DNA of 64,000 nt from Aminithiophilus ramosus (GTDB taxonomy: Bacteria; Synergistota; Synergistia; Synergistales; Aminithiophilaceae). A program made the position numbers and the translations under genes. Location: positions 1,105,260 through 1,169,259 of the forward strand of contig NZ_CP072943.1 in NCBI RefSeq assembly GCF_018069705.1. Direction: 5' to 3'. Shown in pieces: positions 1 to 7,008 of the stretch. Numbering within the stretch: position 1 is the first letter of the stretch; the number at the start of each line of letters is the position of its first letter. Under the pieces are notes generated by a model. That model ran no database searches and was not told where the DNA came from. It saw only the letters and a program-made list of their open reading frames with translations.

Positions 1-83
1 ACCACCCCGTACCCGTTCCCTTATCATCCTGCGAAAGGAACGGCGATTCCGCTTCGCGGGGAGGACGAGAGGAGATGCACGGG

Positions 84-1538
84 ATGGTCGACAAAGAATA
101 TATCCGCAAACAGCACTTCAGGGAAGGCTGGTCCATCAGGAAGATCACCAGGCAGACGGGAATATGCCGGAAGACGGTCCGCAGAATGCTGAGGGACTCG
201 GAGATCCCCGCTTACAGGCTGAAAGCTCCCCGTCCCAGACCGGTGACGGGTCCCTACCTGGAGATCATCCGGACCTGGCTCCGGGAGGATCGAAACGCCC
301 CCGGGAAACAGCGCCATACCGCCAAGCGCGTCTACGACCGTTTGGTGGCGGAGCACGGTTTCAGTGGGAGCGAGTCCAACATCCGCAAGGTCGTGTCGGA
401 CCTGAAGAGCGAGATCACCCCGGAGAAGGGGTTCGTTCCCCTGACGGCATATCCGGGCGAGCAGGCCCAGGTGGACTGGGGCGAGGCTCTGGTCCGCATC
501 GGAGGGGAGGAACGGAGGATTTACCTTTTCTGCATGCGCCTTCGCCACAGCGGTGCTCCCTTCGTGTACGCCTTTCCCGACGACGGGCTGGAGGCCTTCA
601 TGGCGGGACATCGACGTGCCTTCGAGTCCTTCGGCGGGGTACCCAGGGAATGCGTCTACGACAACCTCAAGTCGGCGGTGACCAAGGTCCTCCCGGGGCC
701 GAACCGGGAAGAGAACCGGCACTTTTCGGCCCTCCGGGGCCATTACCTCTTCGACAGTTCTTTCTGCAACGTCCGAAGCGGCAACGAGAAGGGTTCCGTG
801 GAGAACCTGGTGGGCTATGTGCGGAGGAACGCCCTGGTTCCCGTGCCGGACCTGGCGACACTGGACGATCTCAATTCCGTCCTGGCCGACTGGTGCGGGA
901 GGGAACGGCAGAGGCGCGCAGCCTCTTTCGAAGAAGAAGCCCTACGGCTTATGCCTCTTCCGGAGATACCTCATCCCTGTGCCCTCACCACCGTGTCGGT
1001 GGTGAGCCGGACCTCCCTGGTCCGGTTCGAGGGCAACGTCTACTCGGTCCCGGTAGGGCACGAGAAAGAGGCCGTCGACCTCTCCGTCACCTGGGACCGT
1101 GTCCGTGTCTCCAGCCGAGGAAAGGTTCTGGCGAATCATCGCCGCCTCTCCGGGAAGGGTAAGGCCTCCATGGAACTTGTCCACTACCTGCCGCTGCTGC
1201 GGGCGAAACCCGGGGCCGTCCGAAATGCGGCGGTCGTGCGGGATCTGGAGGAGCCCTGGCAGAAGGCCCGGACGCTCCTGTGCGCCCATTCGGGTTACAG
1301 GGAACTCTGTGCCATCCTCCAGCTCCACCGGGACCATTCCCACGAGGCCCTGACGCAAGCCCTCGAAGAGGCCCTGGCCCTGAAGAGGGTTACGGCGGAG
1401 ACGGTTCGCCAGCTGCTTCTCAACAAAACGCCTTCGGCCAGTCTCACTGTCGCCGTTCCGGACTCCCTCGCGGAACTGCCCCTTCCCGCCCCCGATCCGG
1501 GACGCTACGACGCTCTGCTCGAAGAAGAGGTGGCCTGA
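84..1538 (+). CDS. istA: IS21-family transposase IstA
   Basis: Transposase of an IS21 element that cuts and joins DNA together with the IstB helper ATPase. The N-terminus (about residues 10-40) is a helix-turn-helix region of the type that recognises IS ends. The middle holds an rve-type DDE integrase core: the Asp of QAQVDWGEA, the YDNLK segment, and the Glu of KGSVENLVGYVRR. The length, about 484 residues, is normal for the family, so the gene looks intact. A GAGAGGAG ribosome binding site at 67-74 abuts an ATG at 75 but is 9 nt from the ATG at 84, so I start at 84. The stop overlaps istB by one base (TGATG). Confidence 0.92.
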   Translation: MVDKEYIRKQHFREGWSIRKITRQTGICRKTVRRMLRDSEIPAYRLKAPRPRPVTGPYLEIIRTWLREDRNAPGKQRHTAKRVYDRLVAEHGFSGSESNIRKVVSDLKSEITPEKGFVPLTAYPGEQAQVDWGEALVRIGGEERRIYLFCMRLRHSGAPFVYAFPDDGLEAFMAGHRRAFESFGGVPRECVYDNLKSAVTKVLPGPNREENRHFSALRGHYLFDSSFCNVRSGNEKGSVENLVGYVRRNALVPVPDLATLDDLNSVLADWCGRERQRRAASFEEEALRLMPLPEIPHPCALTTVSVVSRTSLVRFEGNVYSVPVGHEKEAVDLSVTWDRVRVSSRGKVLANHRRLSGKGKASMELVHYLPLLRAKPGAVRNAAVVRDLEEPWQKARTLLCAHSGYRELCAILQLHRDHSHEALTQALEEALALKRVTAETVRQLLLNKTPSASLTVAVPDSLAELPLPAPDPGRYDALLEEEVA

Positions 1539-2281
1539 TGAACGCGGAGATCCGGGACATGGCCGTCGAACGCCTCTGCCGGGACCTCAGGCTTCCCGGC
1601 GTCCTGAGCTATTACCGGCATGGCGGCGCCGACATGTCCCCCGGGGACTACCTCCGCGAGAGCCTGGAGGCTGAAAGCGCCTCCCGCCGGGAGAAGCGGC
1701 TCAGGAACCTTCTGAAATCGGCCAGACTCCCCTACGCCCGGTCCCTCTCGGATTACGACTTCCTCCGGCTTCCCTCCCTCCCGAAGGACAAGCTTCTCTC
1801 CCTCGCCGACGGAGGCTTCGTCGGACGGGGGGAAAACCTGGTCCTCCTGGGCAGCTCGGGCACAGGCAAGACCCACATCGCCATCGGCCTCGCGGCGTGC
1901 TGCGTCGCGGCGGGATGTTCGGTCCGCTTCACCACCGCCCTGACCCTGGCCCAGGAACTGCTCCTCGCCCAGGACGAACACCGGCTTCCCAAGCTCCTCA
2001 AAAGCTACGACCGGTACGACCTGGTGATCGTCGACGAACTGGGCTACCTGGGACTGGGTCCCGGCGGAGCACCTCTCTTCCAATTCTTCGCGGATCGGTA
2101 CGAACGGAAGAGCGTCTGCATCACCACGAACCTGGAGTTCAGCCGCTGGCCTGAAGTCTTCGGCGACGCCACCCTGACCGAGGCGCTCCTGGACCGCCTG
2201 ACCCATCACGCTCACATCTTCGTCTTCAAGGGGGAATCCTATCGATTCGCTCAGCGCAGCACCAAAGAACTGAACGCCTGA
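1538..2281 (+). CDS. istB: IS21-family helper ATPase IstB
   Basis: AAA+ ATPase of the DnaC/IstB family that assembles on DNA and activates IstA for transposition. About 247 residues, full length. The Walker A motif is GSSGTGKTH near residue 110 and the Walker B motif is LVIVDELGYL near residue 167. The ATG at 1538 overlaps the istA stop by one base (TGATG), which suggests translational coupling. The open frame extends further upstream inside istA, but the family alignment and the coupling favour 1538. The IS right end follows immediately. Confidence 0.92.
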   Translation: MNAEIRDMAVERLCRDLRLPGVLSYYRHGGADMSPGDYLRESLEAESASRREKRLRNLLKSARLPYARSLSDYDFLRLPSLPKDKLLSLADGGFVGRGENLVLLGSSGTGKTHIAIGLAACCVAAGCSVRFTTALTLAQELLLAQDEHRLPKLLKSYDRYDLVIVDELGYLGLGPGGAPLFQFFADRYERKSVCITTNLEFSRWPEVFGDATLTEALLDRLTHHAHIFVFKGESYRFAQRSTKELNA

Positions 2282-2356
2282 CGGCAGTAGGGGTGGGCTC
2301 CTTTTACAGGATCATGATGGGTACCTTTTCGATTGACGAAAACAGCCAACTCTATA

Positions 2357-2378
2357 GTGGACCCCGAAAACTGGACCA
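2357..2378 (+). repeat. IS3 left terminal inverted repeat
   Basis: Begins GTGGACCCC and continues to ACCA. Compared with the reverse complement of 3596-3617, the outer nine bases match exactly, the middle is poorly conserved, and the inner ACCA matches again. This pattern is common for IS3 ends. Confidence 0.75.
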
Positions 2379-2439
2379 CGAGCTAAGTTGCAGTTGAAGT
2401 CGGGCTGTATCATAGGGTCCCAGAAAGAGAGGGGACATC

Positions 2440-2724
2440 ATGGCAGCCAAGCGACAGAGGCGTTCAGCGGAGTTCAAAAGCAAAGTGGCCTTCGCTGCCC
2501 TGAAAGGGGATAAGACCCTGGCTCAATTGTCGGGTGAGTTCGAGGTTTCCGCCGTCCAGATCGGTCAGTGGAAGAAGCAGCTTCTGCAAGGGGGTCCGGA
2601 GATCTTTCAACGCAAAGGCACTCCGATGGATGTCGAGACGTTGATGGCCCCCCTCTACCAGGAGATCGGTCGGCTCAAGATGGAGCTCGACTGGCTCAAA
2701 AAAAAATCAGGCGCTGACGCTTGA
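2440..2724 (+). CDS. IS3-family transposase OrfA (HTH protein)
   Basis: A 94-residue HTH_Tnp_1 (OrfA) protein that binds the IS3 ends. The N-terminus is basic (KRQRRSAEFKSKVAFAA), followed by a helix-turn-helix (LAQLSGEFEVSAVQIGQWKKQ) and a C-terminal leucine-zipper-like helix (EIGRLKMELDWLKKK). A GAGAGGGG ribosome binding site lies 5 nt before the ATG. The reading frame crosses a run of nine A (2698-2706) shortly before its stop, the usual place where IS3 elements slip from orfA into orfB. Confidence 0.9.
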   Translation: MAAKRQRRSAEFKSKVAFAALKGDKTLAQLSGEFEVSAVQIGQWKKQLLQGGPEIFQRKGTPMDVETLMAPLYQEIGRLKMELDWLKKKSGADA

Positions 2725-3571
2725 GGGAAAGCGGACCTCCATCGATCCCGAGCACCCTTCGATCAGTGTTCGTCGGCAATGTGACCTCCTTGATCTTAAC
2801 CGGTCCAGCTTCTACTACGCGAGCTCTTCCGCGACGGAGACGGCGGAGAACCTTGAAATCATGGAGCTCATCGACGGCCGGTACACCTGCGCCCCCTCTT
2901 ACGGGAGCCGCCGGATGACGGCCTGGCTGCGTCGACAGGGACAGGACGTGAACCGCAAACGGATCGGACGGCTGATGAGGCTTATGGGGCTCGAAGGGAT
3001 TGGCCCCAAACCGGGAACCAGCAAGCCTCACCCCGAACATGAGATTTATCCCTACCTGCTCCGGAACGCCGTCATCGTCAGACCGAATCAGGTCTGGAGC
3101 ACCGATGTCACCTACCTCCCGATGAGTGGCGGTTTCATGTACCTCGCGGCCGTCATCGATTGGCACAGCCGCTTCGTCCTCTCCTGGGAACTTTCCAACA
3201 CCCTGGACGCAGAGTTCTGCGTCGTCGCCCTCGACAGGGCTCTTCGGCAGGGAACGCCGGAGATCTTCAACACCGACCAGGGCTGTCAGTTCACCAGTAA
3301 GGCCTTTCTGTCTCTGCTCAAGGAAAAGGAGATCCGGATCAGCATGGACGGTCGTGGCAGGGCCCTCGACAACATCTTCGTGGAACGCTTCTGGCGGACC
3401 CTCAAGTATGAGTGGCTCTACTTGAACGACTATGAGCGGGTCCGCGATCTCCGCTGCGGCCTGCGGGAGTATATGGACTTCTACAACGACGAAAGGCTTC
3501 ACTCCTCACTGAACTACAGGACACCGCGGGAGGTTCACTTTGCCGACCGGGAGGGACCGATGGCGGTCTGA
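2705..3571 (+). CDS. IS3-family transposase OrfB (DDE integrase), probably made as an OrfAB fusion
   Basis: The catalytic half of the IS3 transposase. The frame is open from the A-run at 2698-2706. Before 2861 it encodes a typical OrfB start region (DPEHPSISVRRQCDLL, then NRSSFYY), so the ATG at 2861 is probably not the true start. No ATG, GTG or TTG lies in frame before 2861. The rve core is complete: WSTDVTYLP (first Asp), FNTDQGCQFT (second Asp) and DNIFVERFWRTLKYE (Glu). This frame is +1 (equivalently -2) relative to OrfA rather than the usual -1, so the fusion mechanism is unresolved; an A-run miscount would also explain it. Confidence 0.85.
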   Translation, partial: NQALTLEGKRTSIDPEHPSISVRRQCDLLDLNRSSFYYASSSATETAENLEIMELIDGRYTCAPSYGSRRMTAWLRRQGQDVNRKRIGRLMRLMGLEGIGPKPGTSKPHPEHEIYPYLLRNAVIVRPNQVWSTDVTYLPMSGGFMYLAAVIDWHSRFVLSWELSNTLDAEFCVVALDRALRQGTPEIFNTDQGCQFTSKAFLSLLKEKEIRISMDGRGRALDNIFVERFWRTLKYEWLYLNDYERVRDLRCGLREYMDFYNDERLHSSLNYRTPREVHFADREGPMAV

Positions 3572-3595
3572 CTTTAACTAACTTCGGGCCTCAAA

Positions 3596-3617
3596 TGGTC
3601 TTGACAATGGGGTCCAC
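3596..3617 (+). repeat. IS3 right terminal inverted repeat
   Basis: Ends GGGGTCCAC, the complement of the left-end GTGGACCCC. It is followed directly by the in-frame remainder of a FecCD-type permease, which begins around 3618. Confidence 0.75.
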
Positions 3618-4255
3618 CATACTCCTTCGTCTGCGCGCTTCTTGCCTCGGTTTGCATCTATGCCTTCTCCTGTCGACGAGGGGCCGGGAAAAACTCGATT
3701 ATCCTTTTTGGAATTGCCTTAAACTTCCTCTTCAGCGCGCTGACCACGGTACTGCAATACCTCTCAGACGATGAGGATCTCAAAAGCCTCGTCTTCTGGA
3801 ACATGGGCAGCCTTTTAAAATCCACATGGCCGAAATTTCTGATCGTGGCGACTGCGCTGACCTTCTGTTTTCTTGTACTGAGCAGAAACGCATGGAAGCT
3901 TACCGCCATGACCCTTGACGACACGAAGGCGCGCAGTCTGGGCGTCAACACCCACAGCGTCCGACGCATGGTCATCATCCTGACCTCTCTGCTCACGTCA
4001 TTTGCCGTCTGCTTTGTCGGCTCCGTCGGCTTTGTCGGCATCATAGCGCCCCACGTCGCGCGTCAGCTCGTCGGCGAGGAGCAGCGGTTTTTCCTTCCGC
4101 TGTCGGGACTGGTGGGCGCTGTCGTCGTCTCGCTGGCCTTTGTGGTCAGCAAGCTCGTCATACCGGGCGTCGTTTTGCCGATCGGGATTGTCACGGCCGT
4201 TATCGGTATTCCTGTGTTCCTTGTCATCATCTTTGGAAAAATGAGGACACTGTGA
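3618..4255 (+). pseudogene. 5'-truncated FecCD-family iron-siderophore ABC permease
   Basis: Only the C-terminal part (about 212 of the usual 330-350 residues) of a FecCD/BtuC-type membrane permease remains. It reads in frame from the IS3 right end: YSFVCALLASVCIYAFSC, then a helix with GIALNFLFSALTTVLQYL, VFWNMGSLL, and the family-typical GFVGIIAPHVAR region. Several hydrophobic helices follow to the end. The N-terminal helices and any start codon are missing, replaced by IS3 DNA. The internal ATG at 3803 would leave even less of the fold, so I regard the gene as broken. The stop overlaps the ATPase start (TGATG). Base composition is visibly AT-richer than the rest of the window, suggesting acquired DNA. 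Confidence 0.85.
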
Positions 4256-5052
4256 TGCTAAAGGTGGAAAATTTCTCGTTTTCATATAATTCCACAAAGG
4301 GGATGCACCCCGTCTTTAAGGAGCTTGACATCACTTTCAGCAACGGCCTGAACGCCATGCTCGGGCCTAATGGGGCAGGCAAGTCCACCCTTCTGAAATG
4401 CATTTTCGGGCTTTTACGATGCAACGGTTCTGTCTTTTTCGGCGGACGGGACATCACTCGCATGAAAACGAATGATAAAACGAAGCTGATGTCCTATCTG
4501 CCTCAGATGGACATTGAAATGTCTTCACTGACGGTGCTTGAGATGGTACTGCTCGGCAGGCTGCCGGAACTTGGCCAGAGAGTGTCGGATGAAGACCTGA
4601 AAAACGTTATGGACACACTGAATGCCCTGAATATCGCAGGTCTCGCCTCACGGAGCTTCAGCGAGCTGAGCGGCGGCCAGAAGAAGCTGGTTTTCATAGC
4701 CCAAACCCTTGTGCGCGAACCTAAAATCATTTTGCTCGACGAGCCTGTCAATTCCCTCGACTTACAGAAGCAGCTGGAGTTGTGTCTTTTGCTTCGCCAC
4801 ATAGCAGAACACAAAGACATCGAAATTATCGTTGTACTTCATGACATCAATCTTGCCGCCAGGTTTGCCGACCATATCATCGTACTTGACGAAAAAGGCA
4901 GGATGTATAGTTCCGGCACACCGCACGAAGTTATATCAAAGAAGATGCTCCGCGAGGTCTACGGCGTGGAAGCCTCACTGAGCCACGATGAGAACGGAAT
5001 CCCATCCATATCACCGATAAGATCTATTCGGGATTCAAGCGTCATCGCCTAA
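4255..5052 (+). CDS. Iron-siderophore-type ABC transporter ATP-binding protein (FecE/FepC family)
   Basis: A 265-residue ATPase that would energise uptake of an iron-siderophore or corrinoid through a FecCD-type permease. It has Walker A (GPNGAGKST), a Q-loop (SYLPQMD), the signature (ELSGGQKK), Walker B (IILLDEPVNSLD) and the switch His (VVLHDINLAARFADH), so it is catalytically intact. An in-frame GTG lies one codon upstream, but the ATG at 4255 gives the usual TGATG overlap with the permease stop. The permease is truncated and no substrate-binding protein is in view, so the ATPase may be orphaned. The C-terminal residues after about 235 are the short tail usual for this family. Confidence 0.88.
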   Translation: MLKVENFSFSYNSTKGMHPVFKELDITFSNGLNAMLGPNGAGKSTLLKCIFGLLRCNGSVFFGGRDITRMKTNDKTKLMSYLPQMDIEMSSLTVLEMVLLGRLPELGQRVSDEDLKNVMDTLNALNIAGLASRSFSELSGGQKKLVFIAQTLVREPKIILLDEPVNSLDLQKQLELCLLLRHIAEHKDIEIIVVLHDINLAARFADHIIVLDEKGRMYSSGTPHEVISKKMLREVYGVEASLSHDENGIPSISPIRSIRDSSVIA

Positions 5053-5240
5053 AAGTAGACGTAGCCTTTTTACTGGCCATAGCACACGGACCAAGGCATT
5101 TTTATTTTTAATTAAAACGATCACCTGACAACCCATAATATTTCAAAGCACTTTCATGAGCTTGTCGAAAGCACAAAATATAGTTAATAGAATTTGACCC
5201 TATCTGTAGCGTTGAAATTTCATATTTTTATTAATTTTAA

Positions 5241-5582
5241 TTAAAAATTATCGTGATTGTGCTTCGCCAGCCATATTTCAAGCAGCACACCAATATCTTC
5301 TGAGAATTCCCTTTCTGTTTGGGCTTTCCCCTTTTTTAATTCCTCTAATATGATAAACGAAAACGATTGTACTCCATATTCGGCCCACTCCGCACGCATT
5401 GCCGGTTCCGGGCAGGAATTCGTCGAAACCGCAAAATCAAATCTATTTCTCATACTCTCCATGTCTTCTGTGGATTTTATCCATCGGCGCTGGTTGCCAC
5501 TGCACTGAATGCAGTAAATTCCCCCTACAGAAGCCTTGTCTTTATAGGCGTTTTTCAGTTCTTTTCTCTTCGACGAATCCAT
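5241..5582 (-). CDS. Small GIY-YIG nuclease-like protein
   Basis: A 113-residue protein starting [16 protein letters not shown]. It resembles a group of short proteins from low-GC anaerobes annotated as GIY-YIG nuclease family. GGIYCIQC is the GIY half; RWIKSTEDM would be the second half, but without a clear YIG, so nuclease activity is doubtful. The C-terminal part ([18 protein letters not shown], then a charged helix) fits the group. The open frame extends 25 codons upstream, but an AGAGG site lies about 8 nt before the ATG at 5582, so I start there. It sits alone in AT-rich DNA and its function is unknown. Confidence 0.6.
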   Translation of the reverse strand: MDSSKRKELKNAYKDKASVGGIYCIQCSGNQRRWIKSTEDMESMRNRFDFAVSTNSCPEPAMRAEWAEYGVQSFSFIILEELKKGKAQTEREFSEDIGVLLEIWLAKHNHDNF

Positions 5583-5760
5583 GAGCCGCACCTCTTCTTG
5601 TTTTTTATTTAATACAAACATCGGTTTTTTGATATTTCTGACGCGTCTTGAACTCATTAGAGGGGATCAACATGAGCCGCAGAGGACTCCCTGCGCTATC
5701 GTCGCGTCCGATCCCGAGCCGACCGATCTCCCGATGAGAGCGGCAAGGCGCCCGTCCCTC

Positions 5761-6444
5761 TCAGGCGCCGTACCTCCCCCTCTCGGCCAGACGCTGAAGG
5801 CCTTCCTGATCGAGGAGGGTCACTTCGCGGCGATCGACGTCGACAAGCCCTCTTTCGGCCATGTCGGAGAAGATCCGCGAGAGGGTCTCGGGCGTCGTCC
5901 CCAGCATGGAGGCCAGATGAGCCTTGGACGTGTCCAGAGTGACCGTTCCGGGGCTTTTCCGCTCCTCGGCCAGGTAAAGAAGGTAGGCGGCCAGTCGTCC
6001 CGGCACCTCCTTGAGGGCCAGGCTTTCGACCTGAGTCGTCAGCTGCCGGAGGTGGGCGGAGAGGACGGCAAGAAGACTCAGCGCAAGCTGCGGTTCGTGC
6101 CCGATGAGGTCGATCATGGCCTGGCGGGGGAAGAAAAGCAGCTCGCAGTCCGTCAGGGTCTCGGCCGAGGCCGGGTAGGCATGACCGGAGAAGACGGCCA
6201 CCTGGCCGATGTGATCGCCGGGTCCGCAGAGATGGAGAATGACCTCCTTCCCTTCAGGAGAGACCTTGATGACCTTCACGCGCCCTCGGACGATGACGAA
6301 AAAACCCGCTCCCCTTTCTCCGTCGGAGAAGAGGAGCTCTTTTTTTTCGTGCTTTTTCACGACGGCGATGGCGAGGATTTTTTCCAGATCTTCCTCCTTC
6401 AGGCCGTCGAAACCGGGCAGAGTCGCCAGGATCTTTTTTCCCAC
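5761..6444 (-). CDS. Crp/Fnr-family transcriptional regulator (probable regulator of hcp)
   Basis: A 227-residue regulator with an N-terminal cyclic-nucleotide-binding-type beta-roll (about residues 10-120, including HLCGPGDHIGQVAVFSG) and a C-terminal Crp-type winged helix (TSKAHLASMLGTTPETLSRIF). It lacks the N-terminal Cys cluster of E. coli Fnr, so sensing by a 4Fe-4S cluster of that type is unlikely; HcpR-type relatives sense NO through other means. Translation starts at GTG, with an AGGGGG ribosome binding site about 8 nt upstream. It is divergent from cupin-hcp, and an FNR-like palindrome lies between them. I infer that it controls hcp in response to nitrosative stress. Confidence 0.82.
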   Translation of the reverse strand: MGKKILATLPGFDGLKEEDLEKILAIAVVKKHEKKELLFSDGERGAGFFVIVRGRVKVIKVSPEGKEVILHLCGPGDHIGQVAVFSGHAYPASAETLTDCELLFFPRQAMIDLIGHEPQLALSLLAVLSAHLRQLTTQVESLALKEVPGRLAAYLLYLAEERKSPGTVTLDTSKAHLASMLGTTPETLSRIFSDMAERGLVDVDRREVTLLDQEGLQRLAERGRYGA

Positions 6445-6484
6445 CGCACATCCCCCTCGCCAATCGTTTCGGATCGGTCCTTTT

Positions 6485-6500
6485 CTTGATCTCCGTCAAG
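6485..6500. promoter_or_regulatory. Candidate Crp/Fnr-type operator (TTGA-N6-TCAA)
   Basis: The palindrome CTTGATCTCCGTCAAG matches the TTGA-N6-TCAA core of Fnr/HcpR-type boxes. It lies 40 bp upstream of the regulator start and about 125 bp upstream of the cupin start, inside the divergent intergenic region. The site is seen directly; the assignment to the adjacent regulator is inference. Confidence 0.6.
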
Positions 6501-6625
6501 GAAAAGTTCCGTCCCTTCTGTCACGATGGAACTCGGAAGAGGGGAACTCCTTTTCCCTTTCCATCATACCCGAGAAACCCTGACCCGGCCGCAAGAGGCA
6601 CGGGGATCGGAAGGAGGGCTCCGCC

Positions 6626-6964
6626 ATGAAAGTCACGTCTTATGAAGAGGCCGCCCCTCTGCAGACGCCTCACGGCGTCAGCGTCTGCAAGCTCTACGAC
6701 AACCCCGACGCCCAGGTCATGCATATCACGCTTGAAGCGGGAGAATCCTTGAAACGCCATGTCACGCCCGTCGACGTCTTTTTTTACGTTCTCCAGGGAA
6801 CGGGAACTGTGGAGATCGGCGACGAAAAACGCTCCGTCGGCCCCGACAGGCTCGTCGAGAGCCCCAAGGACATCCCCCACTGCTGGCGCAACGAGGGCGA
6901 CGAACCTTTTCGCGTTCTCGTCGTGAAGACGCCCCGGCCTGCAGCATCAGCCCGTCTGCTCTGA
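6626..6964 (+). CDS. Small cupin-domain protein
   Basis: A 112-residue single-domain cupin. It shows a cupin motif 1 region (ITLEAGESLKRHVTPVDVFFYVLQGTGTVEIG) and motif 2 (LVESPKDIPHCWRNEGDEPFRVLVVKTP). The metal-ligand pattern is reduced: one His in KRHV and one in IPHCW. A ribosome binding site (GGAGGG) lies about 8 nt before the ATG. It is the first gene after the FNR-like operator and precedes hcp by about 44 nt, so the two are likely co-transcribed. No enzymatic role can be assigned; a metal- or small-ligand-binding role in nitrosative stress is possible. Confidence 0.85.
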   Translation: MKVTSYEEAAPLQTPHGVSVCKLYDNPDAQVMHITLEAGESLKRHVTPVDVFFYVLQGTGTVEIGDEKRSVGPDRLVESPKDIPHCWRNEGDEPFRVLVVKTPRPAASARLL

Positions 6965-7008
6965 TCCGATCTTCCCTTTCTTCATTTATCTGACGAGGAG
7001 GAATGACG

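Larger units (their letters stand above)
1..2344 (+). mobile_element. IS21-family insertion sequence (left end not in window)
   Basis: Two consecutive genes with the istA/istB arrangement of IS21 elements fill this stretch. After istB, at 2290-2344, come two related copies of a motif with GGGT followed by CCTTTT, then GATTGACGAAAACA, which resembles the repeated terminal sequence of IS21 right ends. I place the right boundary at the CA of 2343-2344 by analogy with the TG...CA termini of the family. I cannot find a matching inverted repeat in bases 1-83, so the left terminus probably lies upstream of the window. Confidence 0.8.
2357..3617 (+). mobile_element. IS3-family insertion sequence
   Basis: A complete-looking IS3 element carrying orfA and orfB. 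Its imperfect terminal inverted repeats begin GTGGACCCC at 2357 and end GGGGTCCAC at 3617. It sits 12 bp from the right end of the IS21 element and its right end abuts a permease gene that has lost its 5' part. I see no convincing 3-4 bp target duplication (ATA on the left, CAT on the right). This suggests that recombination or deletion reshaped the junction after insertion. Confidence 0.85.
3618..5660. other. AT-richer, foreign-looking segment
   Basis: From the IS3 right end to about 5660 the sequence uses many more A/T-rich codons than the genes on either side. It carries a truncated siderophore permease, its ATPase and a small GIY-YIG-like gene, then returns abruptly to high GC before the Crp/Fnr gene. 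The gap 5053-5240 is AT-rich, and I see no gene in it. The flanking ISs and the composition shift suggest horizontal transfer followed by decay. No composition values were computed. Confidence 0.6.

Noticed and set aside
24-743. Minus-strand frame of 239 codons at the window start
   Set aside because: Antisense to istA, which has a complete DDE transposase pattern.
3803-4255. A complete short ABC permease starting at ATG 3803
   Set aside because: In-frame similarity to FecCD proteins continues upstream to the IS3 end, so this is an internal Met of a truncated gene.
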